This document shows, one piece after another, positions 47,535 to 56,720 of a stretch of 64,000 nucleotides of DNA. The notes below the pieces were generated by a model. The model was not told the DNA's origin. It saw nothing but the letters and a program-made list of their open reading frames with translations, and made no database searches. How positions within the stretch are numbered: the stretch's first letter is position 1; the number at the start of each line of letters is the position of its first letter. Position numbers and translations under genes: made by a program. This stretch comes from Halotia branconii CENA392 (lineage in GTDB: Bacteria > Cyanobacteriota > Cyanobacteriia > Cyanobacteriales > Nostocaceae). The stretch covers positions 2,583,455 through 2,647,454 of the forward strand of contig NZ_CP124543.1 of assembly GCF_029953635.1 (NCBI RefSeq), given 5' to 3'.

Positions 47535-48257
47535 ATGACAAAATCAAGTAGCGATAAATTTATCCCCTTAATACAAGAGCTACAAGAATTTGCTTTTAGC
47601 CAAGTAAGCTCAATGACTCTTTTGAGAATTTTGGGCTATGGTCTATTGCTACTAGCTTTATTTGACATCATAGAGATGTTAATTCCATTGAGACTGATGA
47701 ATCCCTCTTGGGAATTTCAAACCTTCGGCGCATTAGTTGAACGAGTACCAGTACCTTTGATTGGATTAACATTGATATTTTATGGAGAACTACATGCACG
47801 AGCCAGATGGGAATTTCTGACTTTGAAATTTTTCTCTTGGCTTAGTTTATTACTGGCTGTGTTGTTTTTATTAATGATTCCTTTAGGAGTTGGTAACACT
47901 GTCAGACTCAATAGACAAAGTTATGCTCAAATCAATACAGCATCCCAGCAACAAATGTCTCAGGCTGAACAGGTAGAAAAGCGATTACAGCAAGCTACAC
48001 CACAACAAATAGATAATTTTTTAAAGAGTCAGGGACGCTCAACAAATGCTAAAAATCCTCAAGAACTAAAAAGCCAAATTTTATTAGAAGTCTCTAAAGC
48101 TAAGGAACAAATTAAGAGTCAAGCACAAGCAAATCAATCGACTCAGCGGCTGAATTTACTCAAAAATTCTGTGAAATGGAATATTGGAGCTTTAGTTTCT
48201 GCTGCCTTATTTTTTACCATTTGGAAAGTAACTCAATGGGCAAGAATAGGTAGATAA
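47535..48257 (+). CDS. hpsJ: HpsJ-like protein, cyanoexosortase A-associated
   Basis: A 240-residue protein from ATG 47535 (the frame extends upstream without another good start). Helices at about 25-50, 70-90 and 98-120; then a Gln/Ala-rich, likely coiled-coil, outer part (TASQQQMSQAEQVEKRLQQA); and a last helix near 215-232. This matches HpsJ-family proteins of hormogonium polysaccharide and exosortase loci. It may help export or anchoring of surface polymer. Converges with rpe across a 33-bp palindrome. Confidence 0.8.
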   Translation: MTKSSSDKFIPLIQELQEFAFSQVSSMTLLRILGYGLLLLALFDIIEMLIPLRLMNPSWEFQTFGALVERVPVPLIGLTLIFYGELHARARWEFLTLKFFSWLSLLLAVLFLLMIPLGVGNTVRLNRQSYAQINTASQQQMSQAEQVEKRLQQATPQQIDNFLKSQGRSTNAKNPQELKSQILLEVSKAKEQIKSQAQANQSTQRLNLLKNSVKWNIGALVSAALFFTIWKVTQWARIGR

Positions 48258-48277
48258 AAGATTAATCTCGAACAACA

Positions 48278-48310
48278 AGATCCCCGGCTTCTCAAAGAAG
48301 TCGGGGATCT
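48278..48310. repeat. 33-bp palindrome, copy 3
   Basis: AGATCCCCGGCTTCT-CAA-AGAAGTCGGGGATCT with one mismatch, left flank GAACAACA as in copy 1. It lies between convergent hpsJ and rpe, where a symmetric hairpin could end both transcripts, though there is no long T-run. Confidence 0.85.
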
Positions 48311-48333
48311 GAATCCTAGTGATACTTGCTGTT

Positions 48334-49041
48334 TTAAACTTTTGCTAGTTCCGGCGAGGGACGCTTGCTGTTGCGAATAGCTGTAATTGCTTCAGCATAA
48401 TCTTTAGCGTTAAATACAGCTGAACCTGCCACAATTGCATTAGCTCCTGCTTCTAACACTTGCCAAGTATTGTTTGCCTTTAACCCGCCATCTACTTCAA
48501 TCCAAGGGTCAAGGCCGCGTTCGTCGCACATTTGACGCAACTTGCGAATTTTAGGTACTACCGTAGGGATAAAGCTTTGACCGCCAAAACCAGGGTTGAC
48601 GCTCATAATCAGTATTAAATCACAAAGCTCTAGAACATATTCAATTAGCTCTAAAGGACTACCAGGATTAAGTACTACTCCAGCTTTCTTACCAAGCTCT
48701 TTAATTTGACCTAAGGTGCGGTGCAGATGTGGCGAAGCGTTGTGTTCGCAGTGTACAGAAATAATATCAGCTCCAGCCTTAGCGAAACCTTCTACATACT
48801 TTTCTGGTTCCACAATCATCAAGTGGACATCCAGTGGTTTTGTTGTAATTGGACGAATTGCCTCCACAACCAGAGGGCCTATCGTAATATTAGGTACAAA
48901 ACGACCGTCCATTACATCAACATGAATCCAATCTGCTCCTGCTGCATCTACGGCGCGAATATCTTCGCCCAGACGACTAAAATCGGCTGATAGGATAGAT
49001 GGAGCAATGACAATGGGCTTTTTAGATAGGTTTTGGGTCAT
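48334..49041 (-). CDS. rpe: ribulose-phosphate 3-epimerase
   Basis: A 235-residue TIM-barrel enzyme from ATG 49041 ([20 protein letters not shown]). It interconverts ribulose-5-phosphate and xylulose-5-phosphate in the Calvin cycle and pentose phosphate pathway, in the cytoplasm. Motifs: [42 protein letters not shown] and [10 protein letters not shown] carry the metal-binding and catalytic residues. Product and substrate link it to the phosphoketolase at 6609. Its full length is normal, and it is a single gene. Confidence 0.96.
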   Translation of the reverse strand: MTQNLSKKPIVIAPSILSADFSRLGEDIRAVDAAGADWIHVDVMDGRFVPNITIGPLVVEAIRPITTKPLDVHLMIVEPEKYVEGFAKAGADIISVHCEHNASPHLHRTLGQIKELGKKAGVVLNPGSPLELIEYVLELCDLILIMSVNPGFGGQSFIPTVVPKIRKLRQMCDERGLDPWIEVDGGLKANNTWQVLEAGANAIVAGSAVFNAKDYAEAITAIRNSKRPSPELAKV

Positions 49042-49212
49042 GGTTAGTGGGTTTGTAAGCGTCCTCGTCTGTAAGCATTGTAACAAAACATTGCGCGATC
49101 GCTCATAACTTTGATCCCGTCTTTTTTGTCAGAGTTAATAGATGAAGGAGAATAGTAGTTCTTAACTTCTCACTCTTAACTCTATAACTCTTAATTCCTA
49201 ACTACTAATCAA

Positions 49213-50808
49213 ATGACTAAAAAACTAAGCTGGATAATTTGGGGATTGAGTACTTCTTGTTTAAGTGCGCCAGTACTGGCTTCAGCTTTACAAAGTTTCT
49301 TAGGAACTAACGGCATTGATGTTTTAAAACTACACCAACCTCCTTACAATTTGACTGGTCGTAAGATTGCTATTGGTCAGGTAGAAATTGGTCGTCCAGG
49401 AATGTTTGGTTGGGATAAAGCTGTGTCTAAAAATCGTGCTGTATCCTTAGCTGGTGTGTTCTTGCGTAATGGACGAGCCAAGTCTAATAGCGGTGTTGAC
49501 CCCCACGCTTACAATGTTGCTGGTGTTATGGTCAGCCAAGACAAAGCTGTACCTGGAGTTGCTCCTGGAGCGAGACTATATTCGTCTGCTGTGGGTTCTA
49601 CAAAAAACATGGGTCAGCCGGAAGAATGTATATCAGCACAGCATATAGCTTCACAAAATGGTGGTGATGTTCGAGCGATTAACTTTAGCTTTGGTGAATC
49701 TCTTAATCGTGATCCGCGGCCAGAAGCGACTTTGGACGGTAAAGCTTTACTAACATTGTGTGTTGACTGGTCTAGTCGCTTTCATGATGTTGTGTATGCG
49801 ATCGCAGGCAACCAAGGTAAAGGAGGTATTCCTATCCCTACAGATAATTTTAACGGTATAAACGTGGCTTTTTCATCCCGCCGAGGAGGAATTTTTAATA
49901 AAGTTGACGTTTCTAATCTAGCGGGTGCTAACCAAGGAGTCAGTGGTCGTTTAGCTGGTAAGGAGTTTAATCTTGATGGACGACGTGCCATTAGTTTAGT
50001 AGCACCTGGTAATAATATTCCCTTGCTCAATCCAGATGGCAAATTAAACAAAGTCACAGGTACAAGTTTTGCAACGCCTCAAGTTACCGCTACTGTTGCC
50101 TTATTACAAGAATTTGGCGACCGACAGATGCGGACAAAACAACGTAATTGGAGCATTGATAGTCGTCGTCATCAAGTAATGAAAGCTGTATTACTCAATT
50201 CAGCAGAAAAAATTCAAGATAGCGGCGATGGTTTACGGCTGGGAATGACGCGGACGCTCATTGATAAACAAAACCTAGATTGGTTAGCTTCTGATGCTTA
50301 CAAAGATGCCACAATTCCCTTAGATTCCCAAATGGGAACAGGTCATTTAAATGCGTTTCGCGCTTATCAGCAATTTAGTTCTGGTCAATGGCAACCATCA
50401 GTTTTTGTACCTGCCATTGGTTGGGATTATCGCACAGTTAATGCTGGAACTTCGGCAGAATATTTATTAGCTAAACCGTTAAAGCAAGGAAGTTTTGTTG
50501 CTGTCACCTTGACTTGGGATAGGTTAGTCGAGTTAAACGATAAAAATAAAAATCAACAATTTGATGTTAACGAAAATTTCCGCGATCGCGGTTTGAATAA
50601 TCTTGACCTCTATTTAGTCAAAACTGATGCGAAAAATTCTGATGCTGCTACTGTTTGTTCTTCAATTAGTCCAGTTGATAGTGCAGAACATATTTTCTGT
50701 CCCGTTCCTGTTACTGGGAGTTACAAAATCAGGGTTCAGTTTCGCCAACAAGTCAACGAAACAACTCAACCTTATGGTTTAGCTTGGTGGAGTGTTCCTG
50801 TTAATTGA
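49213..50808 (+). CDS. subtilisin-like (S8) serine peptidase, exported
   Basis: A 531-residue protein with a signal peptide (about 1-24, ending PVLASA). It has a histidine in DPHAYNVAGVMV, the oxyanion asparagine region VYAIAGNQGKGG, and the serine in VTGTSFATPQVTATVALLQ, all S8-type. Where the catalytic aspartate is expected (AIIDTG in subtilisins) it reads AIGQVEIGRPG, so that acid is not obvious; activity is therefore uncertain. A C-terminal beta-rich part (TWDRLVELNDKNKNQQFDVN) has a calcium-like loop. A serpin gene follows 650 bases downstream on the same strand. Confidence 0.8.
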   Translation: MTKKLSWIIWGLSTSCLSAPVLASALQSFLGTNGIDVLKLHQPPYNLTGRKIAIGQVEIGRPGMFGWDKAVSKNRAVSLAGVFLRNGRAKSNSGVDPHAYNVAGVMVSQDKAVPGVAPGARLYSSAVGSTKNMGQPEECISAQHIASQNGGDVRAINFSFGESLNRDPRPEATLDGKALLTLCVDWSSRFHDVVYAIAGNQGKGGIPIPTDNFNGINVAFSSRRGGIFNKVDVSNLAGANQGVSGRLAGKEFNLDGRRAISLVAPGNNIPLLNPDGKLNKVTGTSFATPQVTATVALLQEFGDRQMRTKQRNWSIDSRRHQVMKAVLLNSAEKIQDSGDGLRLGMTRTLIDKQNLDWLASDAYKDATIPLDSQMGTGHLNAFRAYQQFSSGQWQPSVFVPAIGWDYRTVNAGTSAEYLLAKPLKQGSFVAVTLTWDRLVELNDKNKNQQFDVNENFRDRGLNNLDLYLVKTDAKNSDAATVCSSISPVDSAEHIFCPVPVTGSYKIRVQFRQQVNETTQPYGLAWWSVPVN

Positions 50809-50913
50809 AGTAAATATGGCGTTTCTCGTTTTAGTAAGGTATATTTCGTACTGTTTAAATATGGGGTTTCACCCTACATACTCTTCTCGTTATTATGTGC
50901 ATATACAACAATT

Positions 50914-51028
50914 AGGTTGGGAGCGATTTCTGTGCGTGGGTTCCCCCCGTTGAAGAAAGTGGCGTTTAAGCACAGCGAACCCCAACAAAACAACGCAAAT
51001 GTTGGGTTTCCTTACGTCAACCCAACCT
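50914..51028. repeat. MITE-like element with 8-bp inverted ends
   Basis: Starts AGGTTGGG and ends CCCAACCT, 115 bases, with further internal inverted parts (GGGTTCCCC, CGAACCCC and GTTGGGTTTCC). It has no coding capacity. Its type (a terminal-inverted-repeat spacer element rich in TTGGG) is common in Nostocales. Confidence 0.6.
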
Positions 51029-51459
51029 ACAATCTACCTACAATAAAATCTATTTTGCGCTTAAAAACAGACCTTAGTCCTTAATCTATTTTTCCGATTA
51101 AGAGTGTATTGCACACAACCAAAAAACTTAACAAGCACAAAATGTATTAAACAAACATTAGATTTATTTATGGTTATTAACATAAAATACTTGCTCATTT
51201 AAGCAATACGTAGTTTACAATACATTTACTCAAAACTTTAGACATTATTCCCAATCAAATCACTTCACAAATTAGCTTTAATAAGCCGGAATCACTAACC
51301 TGCATCAGTTCCCTTTTATTACTTCCAACTGCTGACTGTTACCAAAACTGTAACCATCGAATATTTTTGCTGTAATCAAGGCAATATTTAACAATTGACA
51401 CATCAATTAGCGTCAAACTTTACAAATAGCTAAAAACGTTTTGTAAGCGAGGTGACAGA
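51029..51459. other. AT-rich promoter region of the serpin locus
   Basis: About 430 bases with a palindrome-family piece (GACCTTAGTCCTTAA at about 51069) and otherwise no gene. The lipoprotein gene's strong ribosome site GAGGTGA lies at 51449-51455. Confidence 0.4.
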
Positions 51460-51675
51460 ATGAATCGGCAAAAGTTGAGTGGTGTAAGAGAAAACTTTTT
51501 GCAAAGACGTTATGGTGTGAGTCTAGGAAGACGTTACGTTTTAGCAGCAGCTAGTGTTGTTTTATTAGGCGTATTAGGATGTTCTCAGATCAATAACAGC
51601 GCGAGTACGAATGCGCTAGTGAAATCTGAACCACCTCGCTCGGAGTCTCCGTTACAAAAAAAAAATGACCCCTGA
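51460..51675 (+). CDS. lipoprotein signal segment of a frameshifted serpin gene
   Basis: A 71-codon frame with a strong ribosome site GAGGTGA four bases before ATG. It encodes a basic N-terminus, a hydrophobic core (VLAAASVVLLGVLGC) with a lipobox cysteine, and a Ser/Pro-rich linker. It stops seven bases past a run of ten A (51656-51665), while the serpin body continues in the next frame. Losing one A would fuse them into a single ~443-residue lipid-anchored serpin. This is most likely the 5' part of one gene. Confidence 0.7.
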   Translation: MNRQKLSGVRENFLQRRYGVSLGRRYVLAAASVVLLGVLGCSQINNSASTNALVKSEPPRSESPLQKKNDP

Positions 51676-52792
51676 TACAAAGCTTGTGAATGCTAATAAT
51701 CAATTTGGCTTCAAGCTGTATTCAGAAATTATCAAAAAAGATAGTAGTCAAAAGAACATTTTTGTTTCACCTGCGAGTGTAGCGATCGCCCTTACCATAG
51801 CTTACAACGGTGCTAGTGGCTCCACTCAACAGGCAATGGCTAAAACCCTGCAATTTCAGGGTATGAATCTCCAAGACATCAACTCTGCTTATACAGCATT
51901 AAAAAAACTGCTAGAAAATCCTGATGAAAAAGTGCAACTGACAATTGCTAACTCGCTGTGGGCGAACAAAAATACTAGCTTACAGCCAGACTTTCTCCAG
52001 AAAACCCAGGATTTCTATGAAGCAAAGGTGACAAATTTAGACTTTCAAAATGCTACAGCTCCCAGCACCATCAATAACTGGGTTAATGAGAGTACACAAG
52101 GTAAAATCAACAAAATAGTTGAAACGATTCCACCCGAACAAGTGCTATTTCTGATTAACGCCATATATTTCAAAGGGAAATGGAGCAACGAATTTGATCG
52201 AGGTCAAACTGCTGAATATCCCTTCTATCCTATATCTGGTAAGCAGAAGCAGCACCCAATGATGTCGCAGAAGGGTGACTACAAATACTACGAAAACGAG
52301 CAATTTCAGGCAATTAGTTTACCTTATGGCAAAGATGGCAAAATCAGCTTCTATATCTTTTTGCCGCAAAAAAACTCGAATCTCAAGGCATTCTACCAAA
52401 ACTTAAATTTTGAGAACTGGGAAAAATGGATGTCTCAATTTAAGAAGCAGGAAGGCTTTATTCGTTTACCCCGTTTTCAAACCGACTACAACGTTACACT
52501 CAATGACGCGCTAAAAGCTTTGGGTATGGAGGAAGCTTTTACTAACAAAGCCAATTTTTCCGGCATCGGTAAAAATTTAAGCCTTAGCCAAGTTCAGCAT
52601 AAAACTTTTGTTGAAGTGAATGAAGAAGGTACGGAAGCAGCAGCAGCTACGGCGGTAGGAGTAGTGACGACATCTTTAAGACAAAAACCAGAACCATTTC
52701 GGATGATTGTTGATCGCCCCTTCTTTTGTGCAATTAGAGATAATCAAACAGGGAGCATTTTATTTATGGGTGCAATAGTAGAGCCTCAGTAG
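51665..52792 (+). CDS. serpin (serine protease inhibitor) body
   Basis: A 375-residue full serpin fold: FVSPASVAIALTIAYNGASG, NSLWANKN, INAIYFKGKWSNEFD, and the breach/hinge EEGTEAAAATAVGVVTT of the reactive loop. Short-chain hinge residues (GTEAAAATA) indicate an inhibitory serpin; counting from the hinge puts P1-P1' near Thr-Ser, unusual but compatible with subtilisin- or elastase-like targets. RPFFCAIRD and MGAIVEPQ end it. Its own ATG is within the A10 tract and has no near ribosome site, so its translation probably depends on frameshift, slippage or coupling. The upstream neighbour is an S8 protease. Confidence 0.9.
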   Translation: MTPDTKLVNANNQFGFKLYSEIIKKDSSQKNIFVSPASVAIALTIAYNGASGSTQQAMAKTLQFQGMNLQDINSAYTALKKLLENPDEKVQLTIANSLWANKNTSLQPDFLQKTQDFYEAKVTNLDFQNATAPSTINNWVNESTQGKINKIVETIPPEQVLFLINAIYFKGKWSNEFDRGQTAEYPFYPISGKQKQHPMMSQKGDYKYYENEQFQAISLPYGKDGKISFYIFLPQKNSNLKAFYQNLNFENWEKWMSQFKKQEGFIRLPRFQTDYNVTLNDALKALGMEEAFTNKANFSGIGKNLSLSQVQHKTFVEVNEEGTEAAAATAVGVVTTSLRQKPEPFRMIVDRPFFCAIRDNQTGSILFMGAIVEPQ

Positions 52793-52859
52793 AAAGTTAC
52801 ACAAAAACTTTCAGGAACTCTTACAGCAAATTTCATGTGGATGAGGTACATTTCCTTAG

Positions 52860-53034
52860 TCTCTAATCCCTAGTCCCTAGCCCCTCTCTTCTTAAAAGAC
52901 GTACTATACCCAACCGAGAAACGCTGTATACCTTTTCTTTGTGTGCTTTGCGTCCTACCCTGCGGGAAGCCGCTGACGCGTCTATGCGGTTCGTTTCTAT
53001 CCAATAATCTCTAAAATCAGGACTTTAGTCCTGA
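52860..53034. repeat. repeat cluster between serpin and transporter
   Basis: Contains CTAATCCCTAGTCCCTAGCC, GTGTGCTTTGCGTCCTACC with GTCTATGCGGTTCG, and the palindrome TCAGGACTTTAGTCCTGA (53017-53034), all members of families seen elsewhere here. The palindrome may terminate the convergent transcripts. Confidence 0.6.
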
Positions 53035-53063
53035 CTACGAACGAAGATTGATTTTGAACTTGC

Positions 53064-54242
53064 TTAAGGTAACGTTGGTTCCGAAACATTCATATTCTTT
53101 TTGGCTTCAGCTTTGGCAGATTCTTCTGATTTAACGGGTGTAGTTATCTCTTCAGTGGCCATGCTCTCGTCTGCTTCATTAGTTAACTTTTGAGGACGTA
53201 AAGCAGTTAATGCAGTTTTAATAATTACAGCAGTTGGTACAGCCACAATCACACCTAAAAGTCCCCCTATTCTGGCTCCTGTCAACACAGAAATGAGTAT
53301 CCAAACTGGATTTAAGCCAGTAAAACTACCTAAAATACGAGGGGCAATAATGTTTTCTAAAATTTGCTGGACAATAACGGCTGCTAATAAAACTCTGGTT
53401 CCCATCCAAAAATCTTGCAGTGCCACTAATAAAGTAGTGAGAGTTATACCCACAGAGCCACCAAAAGGAACCAAGGCCATAATGCCGATAGTTAAGCCAA
53501 ATAACAAGCCAAATGGCACTTTCAGCCATAAAAAAGTGGGAATGAGCGCTGATGCCATGCAAATAGACAAAATCAGCTGGGTGATGAAAAAGTTTTGAAA
53601 GCTCAGACGTACTGTTTGAGAGAAAGGGGCGCGAAATCTAGTAGGAAGCCATTCTACTAAACTCTGCCAGAGTTCACCTCCATGCTGTAAAAGATAAAAA
53701 GTCAAAACCATCGTCAACAGAAAATCTAGCAAGCTTGTGAATGTGACAACAGCTAGATTTAAAACTTGTCCAGCGATCGCTTGTAGTTGTCCCTTGACGC
53801 GATCGTTAATTTGCACCACCAACGCATCAAGATTAATTGGTAAGCCAGCAATTTCTGCTTTTTCGTTTAACATCATTAACTGAGAGCGTCCAGAGTCAAT
53901 CAATTCAGGTAAACGAGCCACCAATTGCTGAGCTTGGGTAAGGGCTAAGGGAAACAGAGTTACACCCAGCGCCAATAAAACCGATAAAGCTAACAAAAAG
54001 ACTAGAATAGCGACTTGCTCTCGTCTTCCACCCTGACGCTCCATCCAGGTAACAGGGTAGTTGAGCAGAAATGCTAGAACTGAGGCTCCGACTAAAATGA
54101 CTATTAGAGAGTGAAAATAATGAAAAATTGCCGAAACAGCCCAGCCATTGAGAACTAATAGTGGAGCGCATAAAGCGATCGCCCCGATTTGAGCTATTGG
54201 TGTGAGTGTTTGCCACCAGTTGACTAGCTTGCGTGTCTGCAT
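53064..54242 (-). CDS. AI-2E family transporter (PerM-type)
   Basis: A 392-residue protein with about eight helices in the usual paired layout and the central PF01594-type features: NYPVTWMERQGGRR in the N-terminal half, FGLLFGLTIGIMALVPFGGSVG and ILENIIAPRILGSFTGLNP. The family includes exporters of autoinducer-2 and Na+/H+ or unknown-substrate transporters, so the substrate is not known. The C-terminal 50 residues are charged and disordered. Divergent from the 54351 gene. Confidence 0.88.
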   Translation of the reverse strand: MQTRKLVNWWQTLTPIAQIGAIALCAPLLVLNGWAVSAIFHYFHSLIVILVGASVLAFLLNYPVTWMERQGGRREQVAILVFLLALSVLLALGVTLFPLALTQAQQLVARLPELIDSGRSQLMMLNEKAEIAGLPINLDALVVQINDRVKGQLQAIAGQVLNLAVVTFTSLLDFLLTMVLTFYLLQHGGELWQSLVEWLPTRFRAPFSQTVRLSFQNFFITQLILSICMASALIPTFLWLKVPFGLLFGLTIGIMALVPFGGSVGITLTTLLVALQDFWMGTRVLLAAVIVQQILENIIAPRILGSFTGLNPVWILISVLTGARIGGLLGVIVAVPTAVIIKTALTALRPQKLTNEADESMATEEITTPVKSEESAKAEAKKNMNVSEPTLP

Positions 54243-54350
54243 CTTTAGCCGATTGCGGGATAGAACTAAGTTAAATCTTGGTTTACAGCTTATTATCTCT
54301 AACTACATCACCAAATTTCATCCCTCTAGTTTAGGATTAGACTCATCCCA

Positions 54351-54821
54351 ATGGACAATTTTGAATCAATTGGCAATATAGGCAGTAGTGAAATGGAGAC
54401 AAAAGAACAAGAAGACGCAGAAAATAAGGCAATAGGAGATAATTTTACCCATCCCGAATTTTTAAGATCCAGTCAAAATACAGCTACATCAAAAAGACAA
54501 TTACTGTTGTATTTAATTCCAGTAATTGGATTTTTTCCATCTTTGTGGACTCTCTATCGCCATCAAGGTAGTCGGGAACAACTAATCGTGAGTCGTCTGT
54601 CTATTACTCTGGCATTTACTTGGTTGTTGGGTTACTTTTTGTTAGCAACTGGTGCAGAAAATTCAGCATTTTTCACATTGCGTTTATTAATTCTCAATAG
54701 CTTTCTCACATCTAGTTATTTTTTAGTGAGTGTCTGGTTGATGTTTCGCATTATTCAGGGTAAATCTAGTCGTTTACCGGGTTTTAGCAATTTTGCCGAG
54801 CGTATACTGGGTAAATACTGA
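54351..54821 (+). CDS. hypothetical membrane protein
   Basis: A 156-residue protein: an acidic, hydrophilic first 45 residues, then helices at about 50-67, 82-103 and 108-130, including RQLLLYLIPVIGFFPSLWTL. Similar small proteins occur next to LCP-family genes in Nostocales, as here. No function can be assigned; a role near cell-wall polymer transfer is only suggested by position. Confidence 0.65.
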   Translation: MDNFESIGNIGSSEMETKEQEDAENKAIGDNFTHPEFLRSSQNTATSKRQLLLYLIPVIGFFPSLWTLYRHQGSREQLIVSRLSITLAFTWLLGYFLLATGAENSAFFTLRLLILNSFLTSSYFLVSVWLMFRIIQGKSSRLPGFSNFAERILGKY

Positions 54822-55115
54822 CCTTAATTTCTACAAGCGATCGCTAGATTAGTATTCTTACTTAAATGCTTATAAATAACAGATTATCTACTACTAGATC
54901 TGGTCAAATTGCCTTATTGTTGTCATACTGCAAGACAACATCTCCAAATTTGCCACAAATAATGGGGAAATGCTGCTAAAAGTGTTGTAGTTGAAACAAT
55001 AGTGAACAACTCAGCCAAATTCATTAAAAGTTAACTATTATGAGTTAATTTGTCTGCATCTTATTTTTAGTCTGCAAATTTACCGAATTTGATTCAGTTA
55101 AGTGTGAGGAAATCT
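54822..55115. other. leader region of the LCP gene
   Basis: AT-rich spacer with one HIP1 site (54838-54845). Just before the chosen GTG start is GTGAGGAAA. No operator or small gene seen. Confidence 0.4.
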
Positions 55116-56540
55116 GTGACCATTCAAAGAACTTCGGTGGAAGGAAACCAGTTGTCAAATACTCCCAATTCCAAAGACAAAAATTCTCCGACCTCAAAAT
55201 CAGCACGTTGGCTTTGGTTTTGGGTGGGTATGAGTGGTATTGCAATGGTATCAGCAACAGCAGGGGCGCTGTTAGCTGTTTCTTTGACTAGTACACCGTT
55301 GCAGCAAGCCCAGCTAAGTGCTAAAGACGAAGCAGTTTTTGATGGCGATCGCATTTCTGGTGGTGGCTTGCGATTTTCGGAATTAACTCGCCCCGTCAAT
55401 CTCTTAGTTATGGGGATGAGTGTACTACCACCAGATATTCAAAATCCTCCTGCTGAAACCAAAGACCTGAAATATTTACCCCAGGTCAACTCTTTTGATG
55501 GTCTTTCGGATGTGATGCTTTTGCTCAAATTTGATCCAGAGACAAAAAAAGTAGCCATGCTTTCTATTCCCAGAGATACCCGCATAGAAATTGAAGGGCA
55601 TGGTACAAGAAAGATTAATGCTGCCAATCTAGAAGGCGGGCCAGCTTTGACTGCTAAAACAGTCAGTAATTTGTTGGGCGGAGTAGGAATTGATCGCTAT
55701 GTCCGAATCAACGTTTTGGGAGTAGGCAAACTAATTGATGCTTTGGGTGGGGTGACAGTCTATATACCCAAAGACATGAAATACCAAGATGATTCCCAGC
55801 ATCTATATATTAATTTGAAGGCTGGTAAGCAGCACCTCAATGGTGATCAGGCACTACAATTATTACGTTTTCGCCATGATGCATTAGGAGATATTGGGCG
55901 GATTCAGCGCCAGCAAATGGTACTGCGGGCTTTGATGGATCAGACCCTTAACCCCGTAACTGTGGCTCAATTACCTAAAATTCTTAATGTAGTTAAAGAA
56001 CACATTGATACCAATTTAACAGTTGAGGAATTAGTGGCATTAGTGGGTTTTGGAGTGCGAACTAATCGCTCAAATATGCAAATGTTAATGCTGCCAGGTC
56101 GCTTTAGCGAAAAGAACGAGTATGATGCTAGCTATTGGCTACCCAGCAGACGTGGTATTGCCAAACTCATGACTCAATATTTTGGCTTAGAATCTGTAGA
56201 ATCATCCAGCGAAATACCACATTTTACTGACCCAGGTTCTTTACGGGTAGCTATTCAAGATAGCACAGGTAGCGATCGCTCTCAACTGCGACCCTTGCTG
56301 AGAGCCTTAGAAAGAGCTGGCTATCGTAATGTTTATATATCTAAACCTTGGAGTGAACCTTTAGAAGTTACTAATATTATTGCTCAGCAAGGAGATGGTG
56401 AAAGTGCTGAATCAATCCGCAATTCTTTAGGATTTGGAGATGTACGCGTAGAAAGCACTGGCAATCTCGACTCGGATATCAGTATTCAAGTAGGTAAAGA
56501 TTGGTTACAACAAAAAGATATCTTTTTTGAGTCTCGGTAA
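55116..56540 (+). CDS. LytR-CpsA-Psr (LCP) family protein
   Basis: A 474-residue protein starting at GTG 55116, chosen because GAGGA lies seven bases upstream (a TTG at 55089 is weaker). A basic cytoplasmic N-terminus and one anchor helix (WFWVGMSGIAMVSATAGALLAVSL) precede the LCP domain: NLLVMGMSV, SDVMLLLKFDP, MLSIPRDTRI, LLGGVGIDRYVRIN, and LRFRHDALGDIGRIQRQQ with the phosphate-binding arginines. A LytR_C-like domain (VAIQDSTG ... VYISKPW) ends it. LCP proteins transfer polyprenyl-linked glycopolymers to peptidoglycan. Confidence 0.92.
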   Translation: MTIQRTSVEGNQLSNTPNSKDKNSPTSKSARWLWFWVGMSGIAMVSATAGALLAVSLTSTPLQQAQLSAKDEAVFDGDRISGGGLRFSELTRPVNLLVMGMSVLPPDIQNPPAETKDLKYLPQVNSFDGLSDVMLLLKFDPETKKVAMLSIPRDTRIEIEGHGTRKINAANLEGGPALTAKTVSNLLGGVGIDRYVRINVLGVGKLIDALGGVTVYIPKDMKYQDDSQHLYINLKAGKQHLNGDQALQLLRFRHDALGDIGRIQRQQMVLRALMDQTLNPVTVAQLPKILNVVKEHIDTNLTVEELVALVGFGVRTNRSNMQMLMLPGRFSEKNEYDASYWLPSRRGIAKLMTQYFGLESVESSSEIPHFTDPGSLRVAIQDSTGSDRSQLRPLLRALERAGYRNVYISKPWSEPLEVTNIIAQQGDGESAESIRNSLGFGDVRVESTGNLDSDISIQVGKDWLQQKDIFFESR

Positions 56541-56562
56541 AGGGCATGGGGCATGGGACACT

Positions 56563-56700
56563 TGTACTGAGTTTCGACACTTCGACAGGCTACTTCGACT
56601 ACGCTCAGTACAAGTCAGTGCAGCGCTGCGCGGCAATCGAGTTTCGACTACGCTCAACTGCCGCGTAGTCGAGATTCAACTACCGCGTAGTCGAAGTATG
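56563..56700. repeat. dispersed repeat cluster (TACTTCGACTACGCTCAG type)
   Basis: Inverted and direct units of GTTTCGACTACGCTCAACTG, CGCGTAGTCGA and GTACTGAGTTTCGAC, flanked by GGGGCATGGGG on both sides. Lies between the convergent LCP and HEAT genes; no gene here. Confidence 0.65.
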
Positions 56701-56720
56701 GGGCATGGGGAAGAGAGAGT

